Positions 1 through 6,140 of a stretch of DNA of 8,429 bases are shown here, piece by piece (position 1 is the stretch's first letter; every line of letters begins with the position of its first letter). The position numbers and the translations under genes were made by a program. The notes beneath the pieces were generated by a model. The model was not told the DNA's origin. It worked only from the letters and a program-made list of their open reading frames with translations, and searched no databases. Source of the stretch: Nitrososphaerales archaeon TH703 (lineage in GTDB: Archaea; Thermoproteota; Nitrososphaeria; Nitrososphaerales; Nitrososphaeraceae); assembly GCA_014523525.1 (NCBI GenBank), contig JAATVL010000279.1:1-8429 (forward strand), given 5' to 3'.

Positions 1-4
1 TAAT

Positions 5-475
5 TTGATTAACTTTGTTTCAGAAACTGCAAAGATAGGAAGGAATGTAAAGATTTGGCATTTCAGCTACATTGGTAACAATACTAAGATAGGAGACAAT
101 GTATCTATTGGTTCACTCGTACACATAGATTATAATGTAAAAATTGGAGACAATACAAGAATTGAAGGTTCTGTTTATATTCCTCCCTTAACAGCAATTG
201 GAAAAAATGTATTCATCGGACCGTGTGTGACTTTTACCAATGATCCCTATCCAATGAGCCCAAAAATGATTGGAGTTGTCGTGGAAGACGGGGCAATAAT
301 TGGAGGCAGAGCTGTATTTAAGGCTGGGATAACTGTTGGAAAAAACAGCGTAGTAGCAATGGGAGCGGTTGTAACAAAAGATGTACCTCCTAATGTTGTT
401 GTAATGGGTCATCCGGCAACGATAAGATATTCAAGAGAAGACTATGATCTTAAGAAGAAAAATTGGAATAGTTAA
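5..475 (+). CDS. Hexapeptide-repeat N-acetyltransferase, WlbB/WbpD type (5' end at window edge)
   Basis: This gene probably encodes an acyl-CoA-dependent sugar N-acetyltransferase that acts on a nucleotide-activated amino sugar during surface glycan or protein-glycan synthesis in the cytoplasm. The protein is a left-handed beta-helix built from imperfect hexapeptide repeats of the I-G-x-N/D-x-x type along most of its 156 residues. It has the family's N-terminal IWHFSYIG signature (about residues 17-24), an FTNDPYP loop (about 77-83) and a C-terminal GAVVTKDVPPN...GHPA segment (about 121-139). WlbB/WbpD proteins are usually somewhat longer (about 190 residues, from memory). The TTG at position 5 is a possible start, because the family typically begins only a few residues before the first repeat. 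However, the frame stays open to the window edge, so an upstream ATG cannot be excluded. The exact sugar substrate cannot be told from the sequence. I am confident of the fold and less sure of the substrate. Confidence 0.85.
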   Translation: MINFVSETAKIGRNVKIWHFSYIGNNTKIGDNVSIGSLVHIDYNVKIGDNTRIEGSVYIPPLTAIGKNVFIGPCVTFTNDPYPMSPKMIGVVVEDGAIIGGRAVFKAGITVGKNSVVAMGAVVTKDVPPNVVVMGHPATIRYSREDYDLKKKNWNS

Positions 476-519
476 CATATACTTCCATTACAATAAAAAT
501 TAATGAATTTTAGCTGACA

Positions 520-642
520 TTATTCAATATTCATAACTTCTACCCAACAATCATTGCAAAAATCTTTATCGTTTACTATTTTTCGTTGAAGATTTACATT
601 TTTTTCGTCATATAATTTGAGACACATTACACAAATGGACAT
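520..642 (-). CDS. 40-residue CxxC-x21-CxxC zinc-knuckle protein
   Basis: This is a very small minus-strand ORF that starts with ATG at 642 and ends with TAA at 520-522. Its 40 residues hold two cysteine pairs, ICVMC (C4, C7) and FCNDCW (C29, C32), with exactly 21 residues between the pairs. That is the arrangement of a single-site zinc ribbon, as in rubredoxin-like or ribbon-type folds. The middle is charged and hydrophilic (KLYDEK...NLQRKIVNDKD). It lies in the 314-base space between the acetyltransferase and the permease and is divergent to the permease, with 147 bases between their starts. An AT-rich stretch (about 660-680) could supply a TATA box. I do not recognise a family. Zinc binding is inferred from the paired cysteines, and nucleic-acid or protein contact would be a guess. 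The four well-placed cysteines in so short an ORF are the main reason to believe it is real. Confidence 0.6.
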   Translation of the reverse strand: MSICVMCLKLYDEKNVNLQRKIVNDKDFCNDCWVEVMNIE

Positions 643-757
643 TATTATATTATACGCATTTTTAGCATATTAACATTATGTAAAAAATTTATGATATTTG
701 TTTCATTTTCCATTTAATTTTGTGTCATCAAATCTTGAAAATTATTTGCTTTATTAA

Positions 758-771
758 TTTATATTTATAAA
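758..771 (+). promoter_or_regulatory. TATA box of the CytX-like permease gene
   Basis: An archaeal TATA-like element (TTTATATTTATAAA) is centred about 25 bases before the ATG at 790. That distance is what a leaderless or nearly leaderless archaeal transcript would need, and no Shine-Dalgarno sequence precedes the ATG. The flanking DNA is AT-rich, so the exact box is a best guess. Confidence 0.5.
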
Positions 772-789
772 AAAATAGTAATCATCACT

Positions 790-2079
790 ATGGTCCCTGA
801 TCTGCCAGAATGGGGAATCGATCCTGTTCCTCCAAAACATAGAATCCTGGGAGGATTTGACTATTTCATTTTGTGGTCGAGTCTTGGCGTTGGTTTATTA
901 GTTTTTTCTGCAGGATCTTTTTTGTCCGAAGCCCCTTTTTATCACGCATTACTTGCAATAATAATAGGCTCAATTACTGGCTCCATACTCTTGTCATTAG
1001 CAGGAAAAATAGGAAGCGATCATGCTATTCCATCTCTTATTGGAATAAGACCGGCTTTTGGATTGTATGGATCATATCTTGCCGCTATACTAAATATAAT
1101 ACAACTTATTGGCTGGACTACATTTGAGATTTTAATACTTTCAAAGGCTGCTCAACAATTAACAAATATCCACGTTACTTTTGTATGGAATATTATATTT
1201 GGAATAGTTATCACCCTGCTTGGTATATTTGGACCATTATTTTTAGTAAAACAGTGGTTATCAAAGTTTGCAATATGGATTGTTTACGCTTCTTCAATAA
1301 TAATTTTGATCGTTCTGTTATCTCAAAATCTTCCAAATGTCATATCCACGGCTGGTAAAGATATGTCGTTCTTTGTTGCTCTTGACCTTGTAATTGCCAT
1401 GCCTATCTCTTGGATGCCACTCGTCTCAGATTACAACAGGTTTGCAAAGACAAGTAGGGCTGCCTTTGTGGGTACTTTAGTTGGATTTTCAATAACAAAT
1501 ATCATTTTTTATCTTGGAGGAGTATTATTGGGGCTTGGGGATGTTTCATCAATCATTATTTCAATTCAGGCAATTTTATTCGGATTTATTCTATTGGTTA
1601 TCGTTGTTGATGAGGTAGATAATGCATTTGCAGATATATATTCTGCAGCAATCTCTTCACAAAGTATCTTTCATAATCTAAATCAACGACATCTAATTAT
1701 TGGATTTTCTATTGTAAGTACCATTCTAAGTATTTTTATATCAATTGAAGGGTATGAACAATTTTTGCTGTTGATAGGGGCACTATTTATTCCGCTATTT
1801 GGAGTCGTGTTAACCGACTATTTTGTAGTTAAGCGTGGTAGATATCAGAATAATATGATGTATGGTGATGGTAACACGCTGATAAAGATAGGATATCCTG
1901 CTATTGTTGCGTGGTCTATTGGAGCGGTGTTATATTATCTACTTTCACAACTTTCGCCGATATATGTATCACAGATACCAACGATAGGTTCCACAATTCC
2001 AAGTTTGATAGTCTCCTCGCTACTGTACGTGCTAATTACTAAACTTCTTAAGTTTAAGGTTGCCAAAAAGGCGATATAA
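790..2079 (+). CDS. cytX: NCS1-family permease, CytX-like (putative hydroxymethylpyrimidine/cytosine transporter)
   Basis: This is a polytopic inner-membrane transporter of the nucleobase:cation symporter-1 family. The 429 residues show about twelve hydrophobic segments. Diagnostic stretches are the N-terminal WGIDPVPPKHR (about 8-18), the IGSDHAIPS...RPAFG region followed by LNIIQLIGWTTFE (about 74-117), DYNRFA in the middle (about 214-219) and DEVDNAFADIYSAA (about 275-288). The QLIGW/IGSD pattern is what I associate with the CytX subgroup, which is linked to uptake of the thiamine precursor hydroxymethylpyrimidine; cytosine or another nucleobase is the alternative. Length is normal for the family. 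I saw no TPP-riboswitch-like core upstream and no thiamine gene in the window, so the substrate is inferred from family resemblance only. The ATG at 790 fits a TATA box about 25 bases upstream. The divergent neighbour is a tiny zinc protein, and a CHCC protein follows on the same strand. Confidence 0.82.
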   Translation: MVPDLPEWGIDPVPPKHRILGGFDYFILWSSLGVGLLVFSAGSFLSEAPFYHALLAIIIGSITGSILLSLAGKIGSDHAIPSLIGIRPAFGLYGSYLAAILNIIQLIGWTTFEILILSKAAQQLTNIHVTFVWNIIFGIVITLLGIFGPLFLVKQWLSKFAIWIVYASSIIILIVLLSQNLPNVISTAGKDMSFFVALDLVIAMPISWMPLVSDYNRFAKTSRAAFVGTLVGFSITNIIFYLGGVLLGLGDVSSIIISIQAILFGFILLVIVVDEVDNAFADIYSAAISSQSIFHNLNQRHLIIGFSIVSTILSIFISIEGYEQFLLLIGALFIPLFGVVLTDYFVVKRGRYQNNMMYGDGNTLIKIGYPAIVAWSIGAVLYYLLSQLSPIYVSQIPTIGSTIPSLIVSSLLYVLITKLLKFKVAKKAI

Positions 2080-2148
2080 TATTTCATTTAGGTGGTTTAT
2101 ATCTCACATATACATTCCTTAAATCTAACTTTCAATAATATTAGTTAC

Positions 2149-2472
2149 TTGTCTAGATGTAATATCCACAAGAATTTTTTTGATGAAAATTGTGATGATT
2201 GTAAATTAGAATATTCTGAATTAAAAGGACTCAATCAGCCAAAGACTGAAGATGATCATAGACGGGAAAAAATAACAAATAAATCGAGTAAAAAACCCTA
2301 TAAAGAATTTTCTGAAGAGAGAGCAAAAAAACTTTATGAGGAGTTATTGATACAATTTTTGAGAACAAAATCAATCAACGAAATTGAGGCCGCAAGAAGA
2401 GCAAGGAAAATTATTAGAAAGCAGTGTGCAATTAGAGGAATTGAAGTTTGGAATTGGCTGAAAACAAAATAA
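2149..2472 (+). CDS. Small CHCC zinc-knuckle protein with helical C-terminus
   Basis: This is a hypothetical protein I cannot place in a named family. From the TTG at 2149 it has 107 residues. The N-terminus carries a compact C-x2-H-x7-C-x2-C motif (C4, H7, C15, C18, in CNIHKNFFDENCDDC), a likely single zinc site. A charged, lysine-rich linker follows (about 20-50). The C-terminal half (FSEERAKKLYEELL... to WNWLKTK) looks like two amphipathic helices and is arginine/lysine rich (EAARRARKIIRKQ), which could suit nucleic-acid contact. A longer reading from GTG at 2092 gives 126 residues, but the extra 19 residues are unlike the rest. A TATA-like TTTATAT at 2097-2103 would also lie inside the coding region under that reading. 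The zinc motif starts right after the TTG, so I prefer 2149. The gene may be cotranscribed with the permease or read from its own promoter. Confidence 0.65.
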   Translation: MSRCNIHKNFFDENCDDCKLEYSELKGLNQPKTEDDHRREKITNKSSKKPYKEFSEERAKKLYEELLIQFLRTKSINEIEAARRARKIIRKQCAIRGIEVWNWLKTK

Positions 2473-2532
2473 ATCTATTAATGTGATTATATAAAATTAC
2501 TAGAATAATTGTAATTTCTTTATTTTCGATTA

Positions 2533-2577
2533 ATGATTAATAATAATTGTTGACCAATAGATTAAATGATTAATAAT
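2533..2577. repeat. 12-base direct repeat upstream of the membrane peptide/cyclase unit
   Basis: The sequence ATGATTAATAAT occurs at 2533-2544 and again at 2566-2577, exactly 33 bases apart, which is about three helical turns. The pair lies directly upstream of a TATA-like stretch (about 2585-2594) and 48-92 bases before the ATG at 2625. That position would suit a regulator binding the same DNA face twice. The region is very AT-rich, so a chance repeat is possible. Apart from this repeat and the promoter-like AT tract, the 2473-2624 spacer shows nothing else. Confidence 0.35.
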
Positions 2578-2624
2578 ATAGCAAATATTTTATTTCTTTA
2601 CTAGTTAATTTATCTTAATTTCAT

Positions 2625-2780
2625 ATGACATTAGAAACGATCATAGATGAATTAAATGGAATAGCTCAACAAGGAGTCTTCTACCTGTTGATGTGTTCAT
2701 TTGGGTTCTTGAGTATTATCATTGTAAATGGAATAATTAGATCCGCTCGTAAAGACAAAAGAAATATGAATAAATCTTAA
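2625..2780 (+). CDS. 51-residue single-pass membrane peptide
   Basis: This is a small ORF from ATG 2625 to TAA 2778-2780. The 51 residues have a short polar N-terminus (MTLETIIDELNGIAQQG). One strongly hydrophobic segment follows (about 17-38, VFYLLMCSFGFLSII onward), and then a positively charged tail (RSARKDKR, about 39-46). By the positive-inside rule the tail should face the cytoplasm. It lies 14 bases before the cyclase-family gene on the same strand with no room for another promoter, so the two are probably cotranscribed. A TATA-like tract sits about 31-40 bases upstream of the ATG. I recognise no family; a role as membrane anchor or partner of the downstream enzyme is speculation. The clean one-helix topology and tight spacing support it as a real gene. 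Confidence 0.6.
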   Translation: MTLETIIDELNGIAQQGVFYLLMCSFGFLSIIIVNGIIRSARKDKRNMNKS

Positions 2781-2794
2781 GGATATGCTTATCG

Positions 2795-3445
2795 ATGATA
2801 TTAGACCTAACCAGAGAAGTAAGGAATGACACCAAAGTGTTTCCAGGTTCGCCACTACCCAAATTTATTACTTGGACTAAAATGGATGTGCATGATTATG
2901 ATTCAGAGGTGATCTTTATGAGTACTCATACAGGCACTCATATGGATGCTCCATCTCATTTTGCAAGCGATGCCTCATCAATCGACAAGATATCCGTTAG
3001 GAGGTTCATTTCTAATGCTATTCTAATCAAGATAAAGAAAGGATCAAATCAACTAATTACTGCTAATGAAATAGAAGAATCAAATGTCAGGATAATGGAA
3101 GGAGATACCATTGTATTTTCCACTCTGTGGGAGAATGAAATAGATAAGGAATATTTTTTTAGTCACAGTCCTGGTCTTGCAGAGGATGCAGCTAAATATT
3201 TGATTAATAAGAAAGTAAATGCAGTATGTATAGATTCACCCAGTATTGATAGGGGTTCGGATAGTAGTTTTGCCGTACACAAATTATTATTATCTAAGGA
3301 AATATTGATTGTGGAGAACTTGTGTAATTTGAATAAACTAAACAGTCAATATTTTACATTGATAATGGCACCACTGAAATTATCTGGTGCATCAGGGTCT
3401 CCTATTAGAGCCATTGCTGTTGAGAAGAATTTTTCAGAGAAATAA
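2795..3445 (+). CDS. Metal-dependent cyclase-family hydrolase (kynurenine formamidase-like)
   Basis: This is a cytoplasmic metal-dependent hydrolase of the cyclase/KynB family (Pfam PF04199), whose best-known members hydrolyse N-formylkynurenine. The signature HTGTHMDAPSHF is present at residues 45-56. It supplies the metal-ligand and catalytic positions H45, H49, D51 and H55. Later family features are CIDSPSID (about 145-152), H162, the ENLCNL motif with E174, and a GSPIRAIAV C-terminus. At 216 residues it is normal length. The ATG at 2795 begins two residues before the conserved LDL-T start of the fold. The closest upstream gene is a 51-residue membrane peptide 14 bases away, suggesting an operon. 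Many members act on substrates other than formylkynurenine (isatin, cyclic amides), so the reaction here is not settled. A class V PLP enzyme lies nearby, the fold to which kynureninase also belongs, but on the other strand. Confidence 0.85.
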   Translation: MILDLTREVRNDTKVFPGSPLPKFITWTKMDVHDYDSEVIFMSTHTGTHMDAPSHFASDASSIDKISVRRFISNAILIKIKKGSNQLITANEIEESNVRIMEGDTIVFSTLWENEIDKEYFFSHSPGLAEDAAKYLINKKVNAVCIDSPSIDRGSDSSFAVHKLLLSKEILIVENLCNLNKLNSQYFTLIMAPLKLSGASGSPIRAIAVEKNFSEK

Positions 3446-3553
3446 AAAATAATGTCTACTCGGTAACAATATCTCAAATTCGGCAATAAGAAGTGTTGAA
3501 TACCTTAAATTTACATCGAGTTTTAATACTCCCTAAAACTATAGTGTAGTAGT

Positions 3554-3826
3554 ATGCCAACAGCTTATGTTTTAATAAATTGTGATCTTGGTTCTGAGGA
3601 GGAAATATTACAGGAAATTAAAAAGCTCCCAGGGGTAAGTGAAGTAAGTGGAGTATATGGAGTATACGATATTATTGTAAAGATTTCTGCAGATACGATG
3701 GATAAGCTTAGGGAAACGATAACATGGCACGTGAGAAGAATAGATAAGGTTAGATCCACACTAACGATGATAGTAATCGAAGGTCAGTCAGGAAAAGATA
3801 AAAAGAATCAACCCAACATGTTTTGA
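3554..3826 (+). CDS. Stand-alone Lrp/AsnC effector-binding (RAM) domain protein
   Basis: The 90-residue protein is a bare Lrp/AsnC ligand-binding domain (Pfam PF01037) with no helix-turn-helix. It follows the beta-alpha-beta-beta-alpha-beta plan. The segments are YVLINCDLGSEEEILQEIKKLPGV (about 5-28, split by a turn), SGVYGVYDIIVKI with the family's G-x-YD strand (about 32-44), the helix DTMDKLRETI, and the closing strand STLTMIVIEG. Such domains form dimers and octamers that bind amino acids or small molecules at the interface. Stand-alone copies are common in thaumarchaea and may modulate full-length Lrp proteins or enzymes. The last 10 or so residues (GKDKKNQPNMF) are a polar tail. Its 3' end overlaps the convergent PLP-enzyme gene by 19 bases. 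The upstream spacer (3446-3553) is AT-rich with a weak TATA-like tract. The family call is firm; the ligand is unknown. Confidence 0.88.
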   Translation: MPTAYVLINCDLGSEEEILQEIKKLPGVSEVSGVYGVYDIIVKISADTMDKLRETITWHVRRIDKVRSTLTMIVIEGQSGKDKKNQPNMF

Positions 3827-5016
3827 ATAATTTTAATATTTTCAACAAATGTGGATGCCTCATTTGGGGCATTGAAGAAATGTGGTGATGCTCTCACTGC
3901 TTTTTTCTTTCCACCTCCAACAACATCCCTCTCTGCAACAATTATTCCCTTCTCCTGCAGACTAGATACTGTAGTCTTTGGACTGACGGAATCTATCGCA
4001 AAAGTAACTATTGATGTTCTGAGCTTTTCATCCTCGGGTCCAAAGATCGAAATACTAGGAATCGTTCTTAGCTCCTCGGTTATTACATTTGCGATTTTCA
4101 TATTCATTTTCCTTATTGCCTTTACACCCAAGCGCTGAATGTACTTTAACGAAGATGCTAGACCAGCGATACCCACATAGTTTCTAAAACCTGTTTGAAA
4201 TTTTTGTGGAGAATCGGTATATACCAGGTTTTTTTCTTCTGTGATAATTGCAGACTCTCCTCCAATATACTTGGGAGTTAGCAATTCAGCAGATTCTTTT
4301 CTGCAATAAAAAATTCCAATACCCGGTGGGCCGCATAACCACTTGAAACCAGGGAAAGCCAGAAAATCGCAGCCCATTTTTTTTACATCTACATTAATTG
4401 TACCCACTGACTGGGCAGCGTCAATCGAATATAGCACGTTTTGCCTATTTGCAATTTCCCCGACTTCTTCAACGGGCATTATTGCACCATTATTATAGAG
4501 AACATGACTTAGGGTTATCAGTTTTGTATTCTTTTTTTTTGCAATTTTATCAATCTTGTCAAGATCAAAGAATCCCTGATTGTTAATCTTAATTTCCTCC
4601 AGTTTGACACCATACTTTTTAGAAAGATTTAACCATGGAAAGTAATTAGCATAATGTTCATGAAGACCTCCTCGTGCAATAATTACGTCTGATTTTTTCC
4701 ACTCAATACCTGACGCTACATAATTTAATCCTTCAGTAGTACTTTGAGTGAAGATTATCTCTTCAGGTTCACAGTTTATGAGTTGACTTATAATAATTCG
4801 AAGCTCTTTCATAAGCGATGTAATATACTCTTGAACAGAGTTCGAGTCAGGTCCCTCTTCTGAGCATCTTACAAGAAAATCAGTAATTGATTTTATCGTA
4901 GATAGTGGCATTGGAGCAAATGAGCCACAGTTCATATAGATCTTTTTTTTCGTAACTGGAAAATCCTTTCGTATTAATTCGATATCCTTTTCCTTTGATT
5001 CATCATCATAATCCAT
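3808..5016 (-). CDS. Class V aminotransferase-fold PLP enzyme (isopenicillin-epimerase/CsdB-like, no catalytic cysteine)
   Basis: This is a pyridoxal-phosphate enzyme of fold type I, class V. Visible elements are TTEGLN (93-98, phosphate contact) and EHYANYFPW (120-128, with H121 as the likely ring-stacking residue). SH (170-171), D199 in SIDAAQSVG (pyridine nitrogen) and K225 in FPGFKWLCGPPG (Schiff-base lysine) follow. TGFRN (275-279) and R375 in VRASPHFFN (substrate carboxylate) complete the set. Where cysteine desulfurases carry the catalytic cysteine loop near the C-terminus, this protein reads RASPHFFN, with no cysteine. A sulfur-mobilising role is therefore unlikely; epimerase, lyase, ergothioneine-lyase-like or kynureninase-like chemistry fits better. 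It has 402 residues, a normal length. The ATG at 5016 leaves only 36 bases to the divergent RecA-like gene. The 3' end overlaps the RAM gene by 19 bases. Confidence 0.88.
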   Translation of the reverse strand: MDYDDESKEKDIELIRKDFPVTKKKIYMNCGSFAPMPLSTIKSITDFLVRCSEEGPDSNSVQEYITSLMKELRIIISQLINCEPEEIIFTQSTTEGLNYVASGIEWKKSDVIIARGGLHEHYANYFPWLNLSKKYGVKLEEIKINNQGFFDLDKIDKIAKKKNTKLITLSHVLYNNGAIMPVEEVGEIANRQNVLYSIDAAQSVGTINVDVKKMGCDFLAFPGFKWLCGPPGIGIFYCRKESAELLTPKYIGGESAIITEEKNLVYTDSPQKFQTGFRNYVGIAGLASSLKYIQRLGVKAIRKMNMKIANVITEELRTIPSISIFGPEDEKLRTSIVTFAIDSVSPKTTVSSLQEKGIIVAERDVVGGGKKKAVRASPHFFNAPNEASTFVENIKIIQNMLG

Positions 5017-5052
5017 TATAACCCCTTTTTATAATTCATTATAATAAAAATC
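5017..5052. promoter_or_regulatory. 36-base divergent promoter between the PLP enzyme and RecA-like gene
   Basis: The two start codons (minus ATG at 5016, plus ATG at 5053) are only 36 bases apart. The gap contains TTTTATAATT at about 5027-5036, 17-26 bases ahead of the plus ATG. On the minus strand TTTTTATTATAAT lies about 22-34 bases ahead of the other ATG. The two TATA-like boxes nearly overlap, so both transcripts would have to be leaderless or nearly so. Transcription factor binding for one direction would likely affect the other. Confidence 0.5.
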
Positions 5053-5727
5053 ATGATTTCTGAAATACTGGATATCAGTGGATTTAATACTTTAATTTAT
5101 GATGATACTTTTGCAAAAATATGTCTAATTGCATCAACTATATCAGAATTTCAGAATCGGTATCATAATGACAATCACGGTAAGATAGTTTATTTGGATC
5201 TTGATGCGGCATTTACTTCTTACGTTAAGGCTGGATTGATTCCTTCCATAGAAATACAAAAAGTAGATGATTATATTTACCAGTCCAAATCTAGCACTTT
5301 AAAAGTATATCTCCCGTCTGAAGATATCTTGGATAATATCATAGTTGATATAATAAAATCAATGAACGAATGTTGCCTAGTTGTTTTTGATTCCATTAAT
5401 TCATTTTACAATCTTTTTTATAAAAATTTAATACCGAGTTCGAACAATACGCTAAAAATTGGAAGTATAAACCAATTACTTTATTTTGTTCTTATGATGA
5501 TTTTAAAACATACATCACATTTTAATATCCCTTTTCTGGTAACGAGTATGATTCGTTATAAGGGAAAGGAAGTGGTGACAAGTAATAGACTTCTTACCAA
5601 GAAAAGTTCATTGAATTTTTATGTTAAAATTAGAAATCTTAATGATCTTTCAATTACAGTTCTCGGACATCCAAAAACAAATCAAAGAAATTTCGTAATA
5701 AAAGATAAGGTTCTAAGATGGGCTTAA
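5053..5727 (+). CDS. RecA/RadB-like protein without a recognisable Walker A motif
   Basis: The order of segments in these 224 residues recalls the RecA-family core of RadA/RadB/KaiC proteins. KIVYLDLDAAFTSYVKAG (about 44-61) resembles the strand-and-helix after the P-loop. CCLVVFDSINSFYNLF (about 107-122) resembles Walker B, with D113 at the acidic position. The segment following NQLLYFVLMMILKHTSHF, FNIPFLVTSMI (about 157-167), resembles the strand ending in the sensor residue. HPKTNQRNFVIKD (about 206-218) resembles the closing strands. Where the Walker A loop should be, the protein reads LIYDDTFAKICLIAS (about 14-28), with no GxxxxGK[ST]. If the fold is right, it is probably a non-hydrolysing paralogue, perhaps a regulatory or structural partner. 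The start at 5053 follows a TATA-like box. The last base of its TAA stop forms part of a TTAA shared with the convergent membrane-protein gene. The fold call is moderate, and no function is claimed. Confidence 0.6.
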   Translation: MISEILDISGFNTLIYDDTFAKICLIASTISEFQNRYHNDNHGKIVYLDLDAAFTSYVKAGLIPSIEIQKVDDYIYQSKSSTLKVYLPSEDILDNIIVDIIKSMNECCLVVFDSINSFYNLFYKNLIPSSNNTLKIGSINQLLYFVLMMILKHTSHFNIPFLVTSMIRYKGKEVVTSNRLLTKKSSLNFYVKIRNLNDLSITVLGHPKTNQRNFVIKDKVLRWA

Positions 5728-6056
5728 CCACCCATTTTAATCTTAATTATGCTGAAGCCAACAATCAACGCAATAAGGAGAACTGCAAATCCTCCAATTA
5801 AAAAAGACCATTGACTCTTTGATGATGCTGCTTTCCCTGAACTATAAAGCAAATATGCCCCAAACATCCCCATAAATAGTATCATAACTATTACGGTAGT
5901 CTCTCCTATAGTCTGTACTGATCTTGATGGAATAATAATTCCCTTTGCTCGCCCGCCTTCTATTATAGAATTTACCAGCCCTGAAGCAAATGCAAAAAAT
6001 GCAACCAGATAAAGTACAGTAGCAATGGTGATATATTTTGAAGTGCTAGTAAGCAT
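5724..6056 (-). CDS. Small integral membrane protein with three transmembrane helices
   Basis: This is a hypothetical 110-residue membrane protein that I do not recognise. Three hydrophobic segments are clear: about residues 8-30 (YITIATVLYLVAFFAFASG...), 53-72 (TTVIVMILFMGMFGAYLLYS) and 84-105 (SFLIGGFAVLLIALIVGFSII). A polar 20-residue loop (GGRAKGIIIPSRSVQTIGET) lies between the first two, and a short SSGKAASSKSQ loop lies between the second and third. The C-terminus is KIKMGG. There are no cysteine or histidine clusters to suggest metal or haem. The ATG at 6056 is the only ATG near the start of the hydrophobic region. The stop codon TAA is read from the same four bases (TTAA, 5724-5727) that form the stop of the convergent RecA-like gene. 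It is divergent from the recombinase fragment, with an 84-base spacer that could hold its promoter. Confidence 0.75.
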   Translation of the reverse strand: MLTSTSKYITIATVLYLVAFFAFASGLVNSIIEGGRAKGIIIPSRSVQTIGETTVIVMILFMGMFGAYLLYSSGKAASSKSQWSFLIGGFAVLLIALIVGFSIIKIKMGG

Positions 6057-6140
6057 CCAGTTACTTGTATTATGAAGAATAATTAAGTTTATCGACTACA
6101 TAGATGAGCATTAATATTTGAATCTTGAACAATATTTAGA

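Noticed and set aside
188..412. A 74-codon minus-strand open frame over the acetyltransferase
   Set aside because: It is antisense to clear hexapeptide repeats, whose periodicity produces long open shadows.
643..789. TPP riboswitch upstream of the CytX-like gene
   Set aside because: No CTGAGA-type or ACCTGA-type core and no stable GC stems were seen in this AT-rich spacer.
2092..2148. The GTG-initiated N-terminal extension of the CHCC protein
   Set aside because: The 19 extra residues look unrelated to the zinc module and the region contains a TATA-like sequence suited to the TTG at 2149.
3851..4138. A 95-codon plus-strand open frame inside the PLP-enzyme gene
   Set aside because: It is antisense to a gene with a full set of class V PLP motifs and has no motif of its own.
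4838..4862. A second T-loop-like GTTCGAGTC word inside the PLP-enzyme gene
   Set aside because: The flanking bases do not form the five-pair stem and the stretch is clearly coding; it shows that such words occur by chance here.
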